NCBI RefSeq assembly: GCF_003063245.1
Contig: NZ_MUXE01000001.1
Coordinates: forward strand, 1-64,000
Direction of reading: 5' to 3'
Origin: Arcobacter caeni
Lineage (GTDB): Bacteria; Campylobacterota; Campylobacteria; Campylobacterales; Arcobacteraceae
Length of the DNA: 64,000 nucleotides
Shown: piece after piece, positions 53,988 through 63,507 of the stretch
Layout: every line of letters begins with the position of its first letter
Position numbering within the stretch: the first letter of the stretch is position 1
The notes under the pieces: generated by a model
What the model was told of the DNA's origin: nothing
Database searches by the model: none
What the model saw: only the letters and a program-made list of their open reading frames with translations
Position numbers and translations under genes: made by a program

Positions 53988-55262
53988 GTGAAAGAAAGAA
54001 TAGCCGTAATAGATGGTCTTAGAAGCCCAATCGCAAAAGCAAATGGAAAATTAAATGATATAAGTGCTGATACTTTGGGCTCAATCATTACAAAAGAGTT
54101 GGTTTTACGAAATAATTTAGATTATAAACAATTTGATGAAGTAATTATGGGAAATGTAGCCCAACCTGCAAATGCTGCAAATATTGCAAGAGTTATGGCT
54201 ATTCGTGCTGGATTTCCTCAATCAATTCCTGCTTATACGGTTCATAGAAACTGCGCTTCTGGAATGCAGTCAATTTCAAGTGCCATTGAAAAAATAAACT
54301 CAAATCAAGGGGAGTTGTATTTAGTTGGAGGAATGGAATCGATGAGTAATATTCCACTACTATATAATGATGAATTCAAAAATTTAATCACAAAATTTAC
54401 CTATTCAAAATCAATAGTTGAAAAATTAGAAATTCTAACTACTTTTAGATTAAGATTTTTAAAACCTACTATTGGATTACTTTCTGGTTTAACTGACCCT
54501 ATTTCTGGAAAAATAATGGGAATTACAGCTGAAAACTTGGCGAATGAATTTAAAATAAGTCGAGCAGCTCAAGATGAATATGCTTTAAATTCTCATAAAA
54601 AAGCTCAAAAAGCAATTGAAGATAGAATTTTTAAAGATGAAATCCATCCAATAATGACAAAAAATGCTTCAATGTCAAGTGATGATGGAGTAAGATTTAA
54701 TCAAACGATTGAAAGTTTAAATAAATTAAATCCAATTTTTATAAAAGATGGTGGAACTGTAACTGCTGGGAATTCATCACAAGTTTCAGATGGAGCTTGT
54801 AGTTTGATTGTTTGTACTGAATCAAAAGCAAAAGAATTAAATCTTGAGCCAATAGGATTTATAAGTGATTATTCTTATGCGGGACTTGATGCCCATAGAA
54901 TGGGTTTAGGACCAATTTATGCCACAAAAAAACTTTTTGATAAAATTGGAATTTCTTTAAAAGATATTGATTTAATAGAAATGAATGAAGCTTTTGCAGC
55001 ACAAATCATTGCAAATCTTGAAGCTTTTAAATCAGAAGATTTTTGTCAAAAAACTTTTAATTCTCCTGCACTTGGAGAAATTGATGAATCTATTTTAAAT
55101 GTAAATGGTGGAGCAATTGCTCTTGGACATCCAGTTGGAATGAGTGGAGCTCGAATTGTTTTAACAGCACTTAAAGAGTTAAAAAGAAGAAACAAAAACA
55201 AAGCATTAGCTACACTATGTATTGGTGGCGGACAAGGTGCTGCTTTTTTATTGGAGATATAA
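53988..55262 (+). CDS. fadI: Acetyl-CoA acyltransferase (3-ketoacyl-CoA thiolase, FadI/FadA type)
   Basis: The 424 residues cleave 3-ketoacyl-CoA. The nucleophile is in HRNCASGMQS. NEAFAAQ, GGAIALGHPVGMSGAR and CIGGGQGAA supply the other active-site residues. A GTG start has GGAG seven bases upstream. A FadI-like insertion is likely but cannot be assigned by eye. Its stop precedes the FadJ-like gene by one base. Confidence 0.9.
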   Translation: MKERIAVIDGLRSPIAKANGKLNDISADTLGSIITKELVLRNNLDYKQFDEVIMGNVAQPANAANIARVMAIRAGFPQSIPAYTVHRNCASGMQSISSAIEKINSNQGELYLVGGMESMSNIPLLYNDEFKNLITKFTYSKSIVEKLEILTTFRLRFLKPTIGLLSGLTDPISGKIMGITAENLANEFKISRAAQDEYALNSHKKAQKAIEDRIFKDEIHPIMTKNASMSSDDGVRFNQTIESLNKLNPIFIKDGGTVTAGNSSQVSDGACSLIVCTESKAKELNLEPIGFISDYSYAGLDAHRMGLGPIYATKKLFDKIGISLKDIDLIEMNEAFAAQIIANLEAFKSEDFCQKTFNSPALGEIDESILNVNGGAIALGHPVGMSGARIVLTALKELKRRNKNKALATLCIGGGQGAAFLLEI

Positions 55263-55263
55263 T

Positions 55264-57384
55264 ATGAGCAATTTAATAAATAATATAAAATTTGAAATTA
55301 ACGAAAATATAGCAACTATAACTTTTGATTTAAAAGATGAAAAAATTAATAAATTATCTTTTGAAATTTTAAAAGAGTTTGACGAAAAACTAGACTTAGT
55401 ACAAAATGATCACACAATAAAAGCTCTTTTAATTGATAGTGCAAAAAAAGATATTTTTATTGCAGGTGCTGATATTAAGCAGATTGAACAATTAAAAAAT
55501 TCAGAAGAAGTATATGATGCTTTAATGGAAGTTCACAAAATATTCAACAAACTTGAAAATCTTAAAATCCCAACAATTGCATATATAAATGGTGCTTGTA
55601 TGGGTGGTGGATTAGAACTTGCTCTTGCTTGTAATTATAGAGTTGTAAGTACAAATCCTAAAACAAAACTAGCTTTTCCAGAGATAAAACTAGGAATTTT
55701 CCCAGGATTTGCAGGAACTTTTAGAACTCCAAAATTAATTGGTCTTGTAAATGCTCTTGATTTAATTTTAACTGGAAAAGCAATTGATGCAAAAAAAGCT
55801 TATAAAATAAATCTTGCAGATGCTATTTTTGATAATGCTCAAAAAGAGTTTATGTTAAATGATTTTATACAAAAAGCGATTAATGGAACACTTGGAAGTA
55901 GAAAAAGTTTTTATCTTTTAAACTATCCACCATTAAATGAAATTGTTTTTGCTAAAACTTTAAGAGATTTAGAAAATAAAATAAGTCCTGAATTTAAAGC
56001 TCCTTTTATTGCCCTTGATGTAATAAAAAACACAATAAATAAAGAATTAGATGTTGCTTTAAAAATAGAAGCACAAGAATTTTCAAATCTTGCAGTTACA
56101 AAAGAATCAAAAAACTTAATAAAATTATTTTTTCTTTTTGAAAAACTAAATAAAAATTATGAAAAAACTCTAAATCCAATTTCTAATGTTGCTGTATTAG
56201 GAAATGGAGTTATGGGTAAAGGTATTATTTGGTTATTTTCAAAATATTTAAAAGATGTTCGAATAAAACTAAGAGATATTTTACAAGCTCATAGAATAAT
56301 AAAAGATGTTTCAAAAATCTATGAATATCTAGTAAAATCAAGAAAAATGACTAAAAATGAAATGGATTTTAAATTAAATACAATTTCTTATACAGATAAA
56401 TTTGATGGTTTCAAAAATATTCAACTTGTTATTGAAGCTATTATTGAAGACGAAGAAACAAAAAAACAAACTTATAAACAATTAGAAGCTGTATTAAATG
56501 ATAATGCAATTATTGCTACAAATACATCTTCTATTTCTATTGAAAAATTAGGAATTGATTTAAAAAATAAAGAGAATTTTTTAGGAGTTCACTTTTTTAA
56601 TCCAGTAAATTTGATGCCACTTGTTGAAGTAATTCCATCAAAACATACTTCAAAAGATACAATCAATAAAGTTTTTGAACTTCTTATTTCTTGTGGAAAA
56701 ACTCCTATTTTAGTAAAAGATTGTGCTGGTTTTATAGTAAATAGAATTTTACTTCCTTATTTAAATGAAGCTGCGTTTATTTTAAGTGAAGGTTCGAAAA
56801 TTGAACATATTGATCACTTAATAAAAGAGTTTGGAATGCCTATGGGTCCATTTAAACTAGCTGACACAGTTGGAATTGATGTGGGATATAAAGTTGCTTC
56901 AATTTTATATGAAGAGTACGGATATAGAATGCCCGTTGCACCAATAATTGAAAAAATGTATGATGCAAAATATCTAGGTAAAAAAAGTGAAACTGGTGGT
57001 TTTTATCAATATGATGGAAAAGATGATTATGTAAATGAACATGTTACTTCAATGCTATCAAATAATGATAAGATTTTTCAAGATGATGAAATAGTTCAAA
57101 GATGTCTTTATATTATGATTAATGAAGCTTCAAGATGTCTTGAAGAAAATATCGTAACAGAAGCTTCAATCATTGATTTTGCATTAATTACAGGAACTGG
57201 ATTTCCTGCATATAAAGGTGGATTATTATCTTATGCAAATGAAGTTGGATTAAAAAATATCTTAGAATCTTTACGAAAATTCGAAAGAGATTATGGAAGT
57301 AGATTTGCACCATCTAATTTATTGATTAAATTAGTTAAAGAACACGAAGATTTTAAAACAGGAGAGGCATTATGGAAGCGTTAG
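55264..57384 (+). CDS. fadJ: Bifunctional enoyl-CoA hydratase/3-hydroxyacyl-CoA dehydrogenase (FadJ/FadB type)
   Basis: A 706-residue enzyme with an N-terminal crotonase domain (IAGADIKQIE, NGACMGGGLELALACNYRV, AFPEIKLGIFPGFAGT; both catalytic glutamates are present). The second part is the NAD-binding domain (AVLGNGVMGKGI) with HFFNPVNLMPLVEVI and two C-terminal dehydrogenase domains (GFIVNRILLPYLNEA). The start is ATG 55264 with GGAG eight bases upstream. It overlaps the acyl-CoA dehydrogenase gene by 13 bases. Confidence 0.93.
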   Translation: MSNLINNIKFEINENIATITFDLKDEKINKLSFEILKEFDEKLDLVQNDHTIKALLIDSAKKDIFIAGADIKQIEQLKNSEEVYDALMEVHKIFNKLENLKIPTIAYINGACMGGGLELALACNYRVVSTNPKTKLAFPEIKLGIFPGFAGTFRTPKLIGLVNALDLILTGKAIDAKKAYKINLADAIFDNAQKEFMLNDFIQKAINGTLGSRKSFYLLNYPPLNEIVFAKTLRDLENKISPEFKAPFIALDVIKNTINKELDVALKIEAQEFSNLAVTKESKNLIKLFFLFEKLNKNYEKTLNPISNVAVLGNGVMGKGIIWLFSKYLKDVRIKLRDILQAHRIIKDVSKIYEYLVKSRKMTKNEMDFKLNTISYTDKFDGFKNIQLVIEAIIEDEETKKQTYKQLEAVLNDNAIIATNTSSISIEKLGIDLKNKENFLGVHFFNPVNLMPLVEVIPSKHTSKDTINKVFELLISCGKTPILVKDCAGFIVNRILLPYLNEAAFILSEGSKIEHIDHLIKEFGMPMGPFKLADTVGIDVGYKVASILYEEYGYRMPVAPIIEKMYDAKYLGKKSETGGFYQYDGKDDYVNEHVTSMLSNNDKIFQDDEIVQRCLYIMINEASRCLEENIVTEASIIDFALITGTGFPAYKGGLLSYANEVGLKNILESLRKFERDYGSRFAPSNLLIKLVKEHEDFKTGEALWKR

Positions 57385-59732
57385 TTTTATTATTTCTTAT
57401 ATTAGTTTTTGGATTTTTTTCATTTCCTCTTTACAGTTATTTTGTTTTAGTAGGAGCTTTCTCTTTTGCATTTTGTGATGTGGAAGTTATTTTTTGGTCA
57501 ATATTTATAGTTCTTGGAGCTGTATTTTTAATTCCTTCTTTAAGATTAGAACTAATCTCTAGCAAACTTGTAAGCTTTATAAATAAAAAAGGTTTATTGC
57601 CAAAAATTTCAGCAACAGAAGAAGCTGCACTTCAAGCTGGAACAAATTGGGTAGAAGCAGATTTTTTCAAAGCTCAAGTAAACTTCAAAGAAATCAATGC
57701 TCAAAAAGTTACCATTTTAACAAAAGAAGAACAAGACTTTTTAGATAATGAAGTAAACCAACTTTGTGAGATGACTACTGATTGGGAAATCTTTCAAGAA
57801 AGAGATTTAAGAGCTGATGTTTGGCAATTTATAAAAGATAAAAAGTTTTTTGGAATGATTATTCCAAAAGAGTACGGTGGATTGGGATTTAGTGCAACTG
57901 CTCACTCAAGAGTAATCGAAAAACTTGTTTCAAGATCACAAGTTTTGGCAATTACTATAATGGTACCAAATTCACTTGGACCTGCTGAACTTATTTTAAA
58001 ACATGGAACCCTTGCTCAAAAAAATAAATACTTAAGTGATTTAGCTCATGGAATTCAAGTTCCTTGTTTTGGCTTAACTGAACCAAATGCGGGAAGTGAT
58101 GCCACATCTATAACTTCAAATGGCGTAGTTTTCAAAGATAAAAAAGGTGAATTAAAAATCAAATTAAACTTTGAAAAAAGATATATTACTTTAGGAAATA
58201 TTGCTACTTTAATTGGTCTTGCATTTGTTTTAAAAGACCCAGAACATTTATTAGGAGACATTGAAGATTTAGGAATTACTTTTGCAGTAATTGATTCAAA
58301 AACTAAAGGTTTAGATAATTCAAGACGACATGACCCACTTGGAATTCCTTTTATAAACTCTCCACTTTATGGAAAAGATGTTGTTATTGATATACAAAAT
58401 ATTATTGGTGAAAAAGATGGAATTGGAAAAGGTTGGCAAATGCTTGTTGAATCTTTATCAATTGGTCGTGGAATTTCACTTCCTAGTGTAAGTCTTGGTG
58501 GAAGTAAATTAGCTTTAAATGTTGTGGCTTCATACTCTCAACTTAGAGAGCAATTTGGACTTAGTATCAATTATTTTGAAGGAGTTGAAGAAAAAATTGC
58601 AAAAATTGCAGCATTTTCTTATATGTTAAATAGTGCGAGAAATTACACCTTAGATGCTATTGATGATGGTGTAAAACCAGGAGTTATAAACTCAATTATG
58701 AAATACCATGCAACAGAAAAATTCAAAACTGTAATAAATGATGCAATGGATGTAATGGGAGGAAGTGCGATTATCCGAGGTGAAAACAATCTTTTAGCCC
58801 ACGCTTATTTTGCAATTCCTATTTCTATTACAGTTGAGGGAGCAAATATTCTAACTAGAAATTTAATGCAATTTGGACAAGGATTAATCAAATCTCATCC
58901 ATATATTTATACAGAAATAACTGCTTTAAAAAATAATAATGTAAAAGGTTTTGATAAGGCTTTTTTTGCTCATATAGCTTTAGTTTTTAATGCATTTTGT
59001 AAATCTTTGATTTATTATTTCACAAGAGCAAAATTGAATTTTCAAAAAAGTGAGTTCAAAAGATATAAACAAAAACTAACTTGGGTAAGTTCTGAATTTA
59101 CACTTTTAACAAATTTAGCTTTAGTAATTTTAGGACCAAGTCTTAAAAAAAGAGAAAATATAAGTGCTAGATTTGGAGATATTTTATCAAATTGTTATTT
59201 GATAACTGCAACTTTAAGAGAGTTTGAAAATAATCCAAATGAACAAGATAAAAATTTAGTTGACTATATTTGTAATTATTGTTTTAATGAAATTCAAATA
59301 GCAAGAGAAGAAATTATTTCAAATATTGGTTTTATAGGATTTTTACTTCCTCTTGCAAAAATAAATCCTTTTTCAATAAAAGCAAAAGATAAATTAAATG
59401 CAAAAATAGTAAAAAATCTAAATAACCAAGATTATTTAAAAAGTTTAACTTCAAGTCTATTTATATCTTCAAATGAAAAGGATAGATTAAATGTAATTCA
59501 AGAAGCTGTAAAACAAAATAAAGAGTGTGAAACAAGTTTCAAAAAACTAAAAGAATCTATCAAAAATGAATCTATCAAAAAAGATAGTTTTGAAAATATG
59601 ACAAATGAACTTTTAGAAAAAAACATTTTAACATTTGAAGAAATAGAAAAAATGAAAAAAGCTCATGCTTTAAAACAAGAAGTAATTAGCGTAGATTCTT
59701 TTGAAGCAAATGAGTATAAAGAAAAAAGATGA
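57372..59732 (+). CDS. fadE: Acyl-CoA dehydrogenase, FadE type
   Basis: A 786-residue membrane-associated acyl-CoA dehydrogenase. The N-terminus has two to three hydrophobic helices (about 1-60), as in E. coli FadE. The catalytic core contains CFGLTEPNAGSDATSI, SLSIGRGISLPS, and VEGANILTRNLMQFGQG with the base glutamate. The C-terminal ~250 residues match the extra domain of FadE (DUF1974). GGAGAGG precedes the ATG. Confidence 0.92.
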   Translation: MEALVLLFLILVFGFFSFPLYSYFVLVGAFSFAFCDVEVIFWSIFIVLGAVFLIPSLRLELISSKLVSFINKKGLLPKISATEEAALQAGTNWVEADFFKAQVNFKEINAQKVTILTKEEQDFLDNEVNQLCEMTTDWEIFQERDLRADVWQFIKDKKFFGMIIPKEYGGLGFSATAHSRVIEKLVSRSQVLAITIMVPNSLGPAELILKHGTLAQKNKYLSDLAHGIQVPCFGLTEPNAGSDATSITSNGVVFKDKKGELKIKLNFEKRYITLGNIATLIGLAFVLKDPEHLLGDIEDLGITFAVIDSKTKGLDNSRRHDPLGIPFINSPLYGKDVVIDIQNIIGEKDGIGKGWQMLVESLSIGRGISLPSVSLGGSKLALNVVASYSQLREQFGLSINYFEGVEEKIAKIAAFSYMLNSARNYTLDAIDDGVKPGVINSIMKYHATEKFKTVINDAMDVMGGSAIIRGENNLLAHAYFAIPISITVEGANILTRNLMQFGQGLIKSHPYIYTEITALKNNNVKGFDKAFFAHIALVFNAFCKSLIYYFTRAKLNFQKSEFKRYKQKLTWVSSEFTLLTNLALVILGPSLKKRENISARFGDILSNCYLITATLREFENNPNEQDKNLVDYICNYCFNEIQIAREEIISNIGFIGFLLPLAKINPFSIKAKDKLNAKIVKNLNNQDYLKSLTSSLFISSNEKDRLNVIQEAVKQNKECETSFKKLKESIKNESIKKDSFENMTNELLEKNILTFEEIEKMKKAHALKQEVISVDSFEANEYKEKR

Positions 59733-61864
59733 TAAAGAAAAATGATTTACTAATAAATATAAATGGTTATGTTTTAAGTCTTTTAGAGAAGATTTTAAAT
59801 GCAAATATTGAAATTGAAGGCATTGAGAATCTTCCTAAAAATAATCCTAAATTGTTTGTTGCAAATCATTTTACAAGAGCTGAGGCTATGTTAGTTCCTT
59901 ACACTTTATACAATATAACAAACAAAAAAGTTGGTGTTATAGCTGATGATTCTTTATTTAAAAGTTTTGCAGGAACTTTTTTGGAAAATTTAGGAGCCAT
60001 GAGAAAAAACTCTTTAAATAGAAATGAACATATTATTGGCGATTTAATTACTTCTTGTAAAGACTGGATGATTTTTCCTGAGGGAATTATGGTAAAAGAA
60101 AAAGATATTTCAAAAATTGACAATAATGATTATTGTGTAAAAATAAATGGTGCTTGTCAAAGAGTTTATACAGGAAGTGCCGTTTTTGCTTTGACTTCTC
60201 AGTATTTTAGACAAAAATACTTTGATAAAACTCTGGAAAATTATGATGAATTTAGTAAAAAATATTTTATTGGTGATTGTAAAGACATAAATCAAAATGA
60301 AACAATGATAGTTCCTATAAATATAAGTTATTCAAATCTGAGAACAGGAAAAAATTTCTTAGTTGATATGGTTTCAAAGCTTTTTGAACCAATGAATGAA
60401 AATTTCAAAGAAGAGCTAGAAATAGAAAGTAATATAATCTTAAATTCAAAAATCACAATTAGGATTTTAGAACCTATTTCTACAAAAAAAATTTTAGAAA
60501 AATTATATAAAAAAAATTTAGGTCAAGAAAAAATAATAGATTCATTAAGATATGAAGTGACTCATAATTTTATGAATGAAATATATGAATCTTTAAGCAT
60601 AAATTTTGATCATATTTTTATTTTAGTACTATTTTTATACCCAAAAAAAGAGATAAAAATAGAACATCTTAAAAGATTGATTTATATAACTTTTTTTGAA
60701 ATAAAACAGATGAAACTTTTTTATGATAAAGATATAAATGATGATTTAATTAATCTAATTTCTTATGAAAAGTTCAAAGCTTTTAATAGTATTTTAGAAG
60801 TTGCATTAAATGATAAAATTTTAGAAGTTAATGAAATTGATTGTAATAGATATTCAATAAATAAAGACCTTTTACTAAATAACTACACACATCATACTAT
60901 ACGATTAAAAAATATTTTAAGAGTTATTTTAAATGAGATTTTAATTCAAGAAGATGCGGTAAATCTTGTAAAAAGTTTTGTTTTATATAATGAAGATGAG
61001 ATAAATAGTAAACTCTTAGATATTCTAAAATTTGAAGAAAATCAAGAGTTTGAAGATTCACATGAAAGATTTAAAAATCGTAAATGCATAAAACCAATAG
61101 AAATTGGAAAACATAAATATTTTGATAATCCAAATTCAAATAGTTGTGTAATTGCAATTCATGGATTTTCTTCAAGTCCAAAAGAAATGGAAAAACTTGC
61201 CTTATTTTTAAATCAAAATGCCTTTAATGTTCAAACACCAAGATTAGCAGGGCATGGAACAGTTCCTGAAGATTTAAAAGAAAAAATTTGGCAAGATTGG
61301 TATAAATCTGTTTCAAGATCAATAATAATAGCAACTTTGCAATATAAAAAAATTTACATAATTGGTTTTTCAACAGGTGGATTATTGGCTCTTTTAAGTA
61401 CAAAAAAAGATTATAAAGAGTTTGTTAGTGTTGTTTGTATAAATGCAGCTCTTCACTTAAATGATTTAAGAATGAAAACACTACTTCCTGCTATATCATT
61501 TTGGAATGATATTGTAAAAGCCTTTAATAGTGAAAAATATACAAAAGAATATGTAGATAATTTTCCAGAGAATGTGGAAGTAAATTATAATAAACACTAC
61601 ATAACTTCAATAGAACAGCTAAGTTTATTGATGATAAAAATAAGAAAAATTCTTCCAAAAATAAAAAAACCTATTTTAATTATCCAAGGAAAAGATGACC
61701 CTGTTGTAAATTCAAGTTCTGCTCATGAAATATTTGAAAATATAGAATCAAGATATAAAAGCCTAAAAATTATAGAAGCAAAAAATCATGTAATTGTTAA
61801 TAATGAAGATAGTGAAGAGTTGTTCCAAACAATTTTAGAGTTTATAAACAAAGGAAAAAAATGA
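59729..61864 (+). CDS. Acyltransferase (PlsC-like)-alpha/beta hydrolase fusion
   Basis: A fusion of 711 residues. The first ~260 resemble phospholipid acyltransferases: VANHFTRAEAMLVPY in place of the usual NHxxxxD (Glu at the last position) and IFPEGIMVKEK. A middle all-helical region (about 290-440) is unassigned. The last ~240 form an alpha/beta hydrolase with AIHGFSSSPKEM, the elbow GFSTGGLLAL, GKDDPVVN and NHVIV. It may shuttle acyl groups between lipids, CoA and free acids for the beta-oxidation enzymes; this is inference. Four-base overlaps join it to both neighbours. Confidence 0.8.
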   Translation: MIKKNDLLININGYVLSLLEKILNANIEIEGIENLPKNNPKLFVANHFTRAEAMLVPYTLYNITNKKVGVIADDSLFKSFAGTFLENLGAMRKNSLNRNEHIIGDLITSCKDWMIFPEGIMVKEKDISKIDNNDYCVKINGACQRVYTGSAVFALTSQYFRQKYFDKTLENYDEFSKKYFIGDCKDINQNETMIVPINISYSNLRTGKNFLVDMVSKLFEPMNENFKEELEIESNIILNSKITIRILEPISTKKILEKLYKKNLGQEKIIDSLRYEVTHNFMNEIYESLSINFDHIFILVLFLYPKKEIKIEHLKRLIYITFFEIKQMKLFYDKDINDDLINLISYEKFKAFNSILEVALNDKILEVNEIDCNRYSINKDLLLNNYTHHTIRLKNILRVILNEILIQEDAVNLVKSFVLYNEDEINSKLLDILKFEENQEFEDSHERFKNRKCIKPIEIGKHKYFDNPNSNSCVIAIHGFSSSPKEMEKLALFLNQNAFNVQTPRLAGHGTVPEDLKEKIWQDWYKSVSRSIIIATLQYKKIYIIGFSTGGLLALLSTKKDYKEFVSVVCINAALHLNDLRMKTLLPAISFWNDIVKAFNSEKYTKEYVDNFPENVEVNYNKHYITSIEQLSLLMIKIRKILPKIKKPILIIQGKDDPVVNSSSAHEIFENIESRYKSLKIIEAKNHVIVNNEDSEELFQTILEFINKGKK

Positions 61865-62619
61865 GAATAAACAAAACTATATTTCTAGCAATTACTACAA
61901 TAATTATAATAGTTGGTTGCGCTTATAAAACACCATATACAAATAGATCTCAAATGATATTTATGTCACAAAAAGATGAAATGGCACTTGGTGAGAAGTC
62001 ATATAAAGAATCTTTATCTCAATCAAAAATTATAACTGGGACTAAAGATGCTACAAGAATAAAAACAATTGGTGCAAGAATAGCTAAAGTCGCCAATAGA
62101 AGTGATTTTCAATGGGAATTTAATCTTGTAGAAGATGAGGCTGTAAATGCATTTTGTTTACCTGGTGGAAAAGTTGTAGTTTATACAGGTATCTTAAAAA
62201 TGGCAAAAAATGATGACCAACTAGCAACCGTGATTTCCCATGAAATAGCTCACGCATTAGCTCGTCATGGTGCTGAAAAAATGAGTGCTTCTATGGTTCA
62301 ACAAGGTCTTCTAGTTGTAGGCAATATTGCATTAGGTACAACTGCTCCTCAATATCAAGGGCTATTTAATCAGACTTATGGGATTGGAAGTCAAGTAGGA
62401 GTAATGCTTCCTTATGGAAGAATGCAAGAAAGTGAAGCTGATGAGATTGGTATTTATCTAATGGCTCAAGCTGGATATAATGTAAATGAAGCTCTGAAAT
62501 TTTGGGAAAATATGAGTGAAGGTAAAAAAGATGAAAGTGATTTTTTATCTACGCATCCAAGTTCTGCAAATAGGATAAGTGATATTAAAAAAGTAATTGA
62601 GAAATTACCAAAATCTTAA
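61861..62619 (+). CDS. M48 family metalloprotease lipoprotein
   Basis: The 252 residues begin with a lipobox (IIIIVGC). The catalytic domain has HEIAHALARH and the downstream ESEADEIG for zinc. It resembles the LoiP/YcaL class of envelope quality-control proteases. It is the last gene of the fatty-acid cluster, overlapping the preceding stop by four bases. Confidence 0.88.
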   Translation: MRINKTIFLAITTIIIIVGCAYKTPYTNRSQMIFMSQKDEMALGEKSYKESLSQSKIITGTKDATRIKTIGARIAKVANRSDFQWEFNLVEDEAVNAFCLPGGKVVVYTGILKMAKNDDQLATVISHEIAHALARHGAEKMSASMVQQGLLVVGNIALGTTAPQYQGLFNQTYGIGSQVGVMLPYGRMQESEADEIGIYLMAQAGYNVNEALKFWENMSEGKKDESDFLSTHPSSANRISDIKKVIEKLPKS

Positions 62620-62623
62620 AAAT

Positions 62624-62649
62624 AAAATATAGGAAAATTCCTATATTTT
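62624..62649. terminator. Bidirectional terminator, fad cluster and yebC
   Basis: AAAATATAGGAA and TTCCTATATTTT are exact inverted copies around a two-base centre, giving a stem of about 11 bp with a tight loop. It lies between the M48 gene and the convergent YebC gene, 5 bases from the M48 stop. Confidence 0.8.
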
Positions 62650-62660
62650 AGAAAAAAGTT

Positions 62661-63371
62661 TTAAGCTATATTTGTATAAACCGCTTGAACATCATCATCA
62701 TCTTCAAGCTTTTCTATTAGTTTACCAATATCTTCTTGTTGAGCTTCACTAAACTCTTGAGGATTATTTGAAATTCTTTTTAATTCTGCTTTTGTAAGTT
62801 CAATTCCTAATTCTTCAAATTTTTGATTCATATTTCCAAAATCTGTATAATTAGAATATGCTAAAACTAAACCGTCTTCTTCATCAATCTCTTCAAGACC
62901 AGCATCAATAAGTTCTAACTCTAACTCTTCAAGTTCCATATTTGCAGGTTTTGTAAATTCGAAAATTGCTTTTCTATCAAAAAAGAACTCTAAAGAACCC
63001 GTAGGAACTAATTGTCCGTTTGTTTTATTGAAATACATTTTTACATTTGCAACTGTTCTTGTATTATTATCTGTTGCAGTTTCCACAAATATTAAAACTC
63101 CATGAGGACCTTTTCCCTCAAAATTAACTTCAGCAAAATTTGCAGAATCTTTTCCCGATGCTCTTTTTATTGCAGCATCAATATTTGCTTTTGGCATGTT
63201 TTCAGCTTTTGCATTTAAAATAGCTGTTCTAAGTGCTGAATTTATTTCAGGATCAGCAACACCTGCTTTTGCTGCCATTTCAATTGCTTTTGCTAATTTT
63301 GGGAAAATTCTTGACATATTTCCCCATCTTTTCATCTTAGCAGCTTTTCTATATTCAAAGGCTCTACCCAT
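62661..63371 (-). CDS. YebC/PmpR family DNA-binding protein
   Basis: This 236-residue protein has MGRAFEYRKAAKMKRWGNMSRIFPKLAKAIEMAAKAG and the NMPKANIDAAIKRASG block, hallmarks of the YebC family. Relatives regulate transcription or aid translation of proline runs. The acidic C-terminal tail (EKLEDDDDVQAVYTN) is typical. Confidence 0.93.
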   Translation of the reverse strand: MGRAFEYRKAAKMKRWGNMSRIFPKLAKAIEMAAKAGVADPEINSALRTAILNAKAENMPKANIDAAIKRASGKDSANFAEVNFEGKGPHGVLIFVETATDNNTRTVANVKMYFNKTNGQLVPTGSLEFFFDRKAIFEFTKPANMELEELELELIDAGLEEIDEEDGLVLAYSNYTDFGNMNQKFEELGIELTKAELKRISNNPQEFSEAQQEDIGKLIEKLEDDDDVQAVYTNIA

Positions 63372-63507
63372 AATAACTCCATTTTGTTTTTCAAAATTTT
63401 CGCAATTATATCAAGTTTGTAATAAATACTTAATAAGTAAATTAACACTTAATCATTGTTTCTATATATTTAGAATATAATACGGGTTATTAAAAAAAAG
63501 GGCTAAT

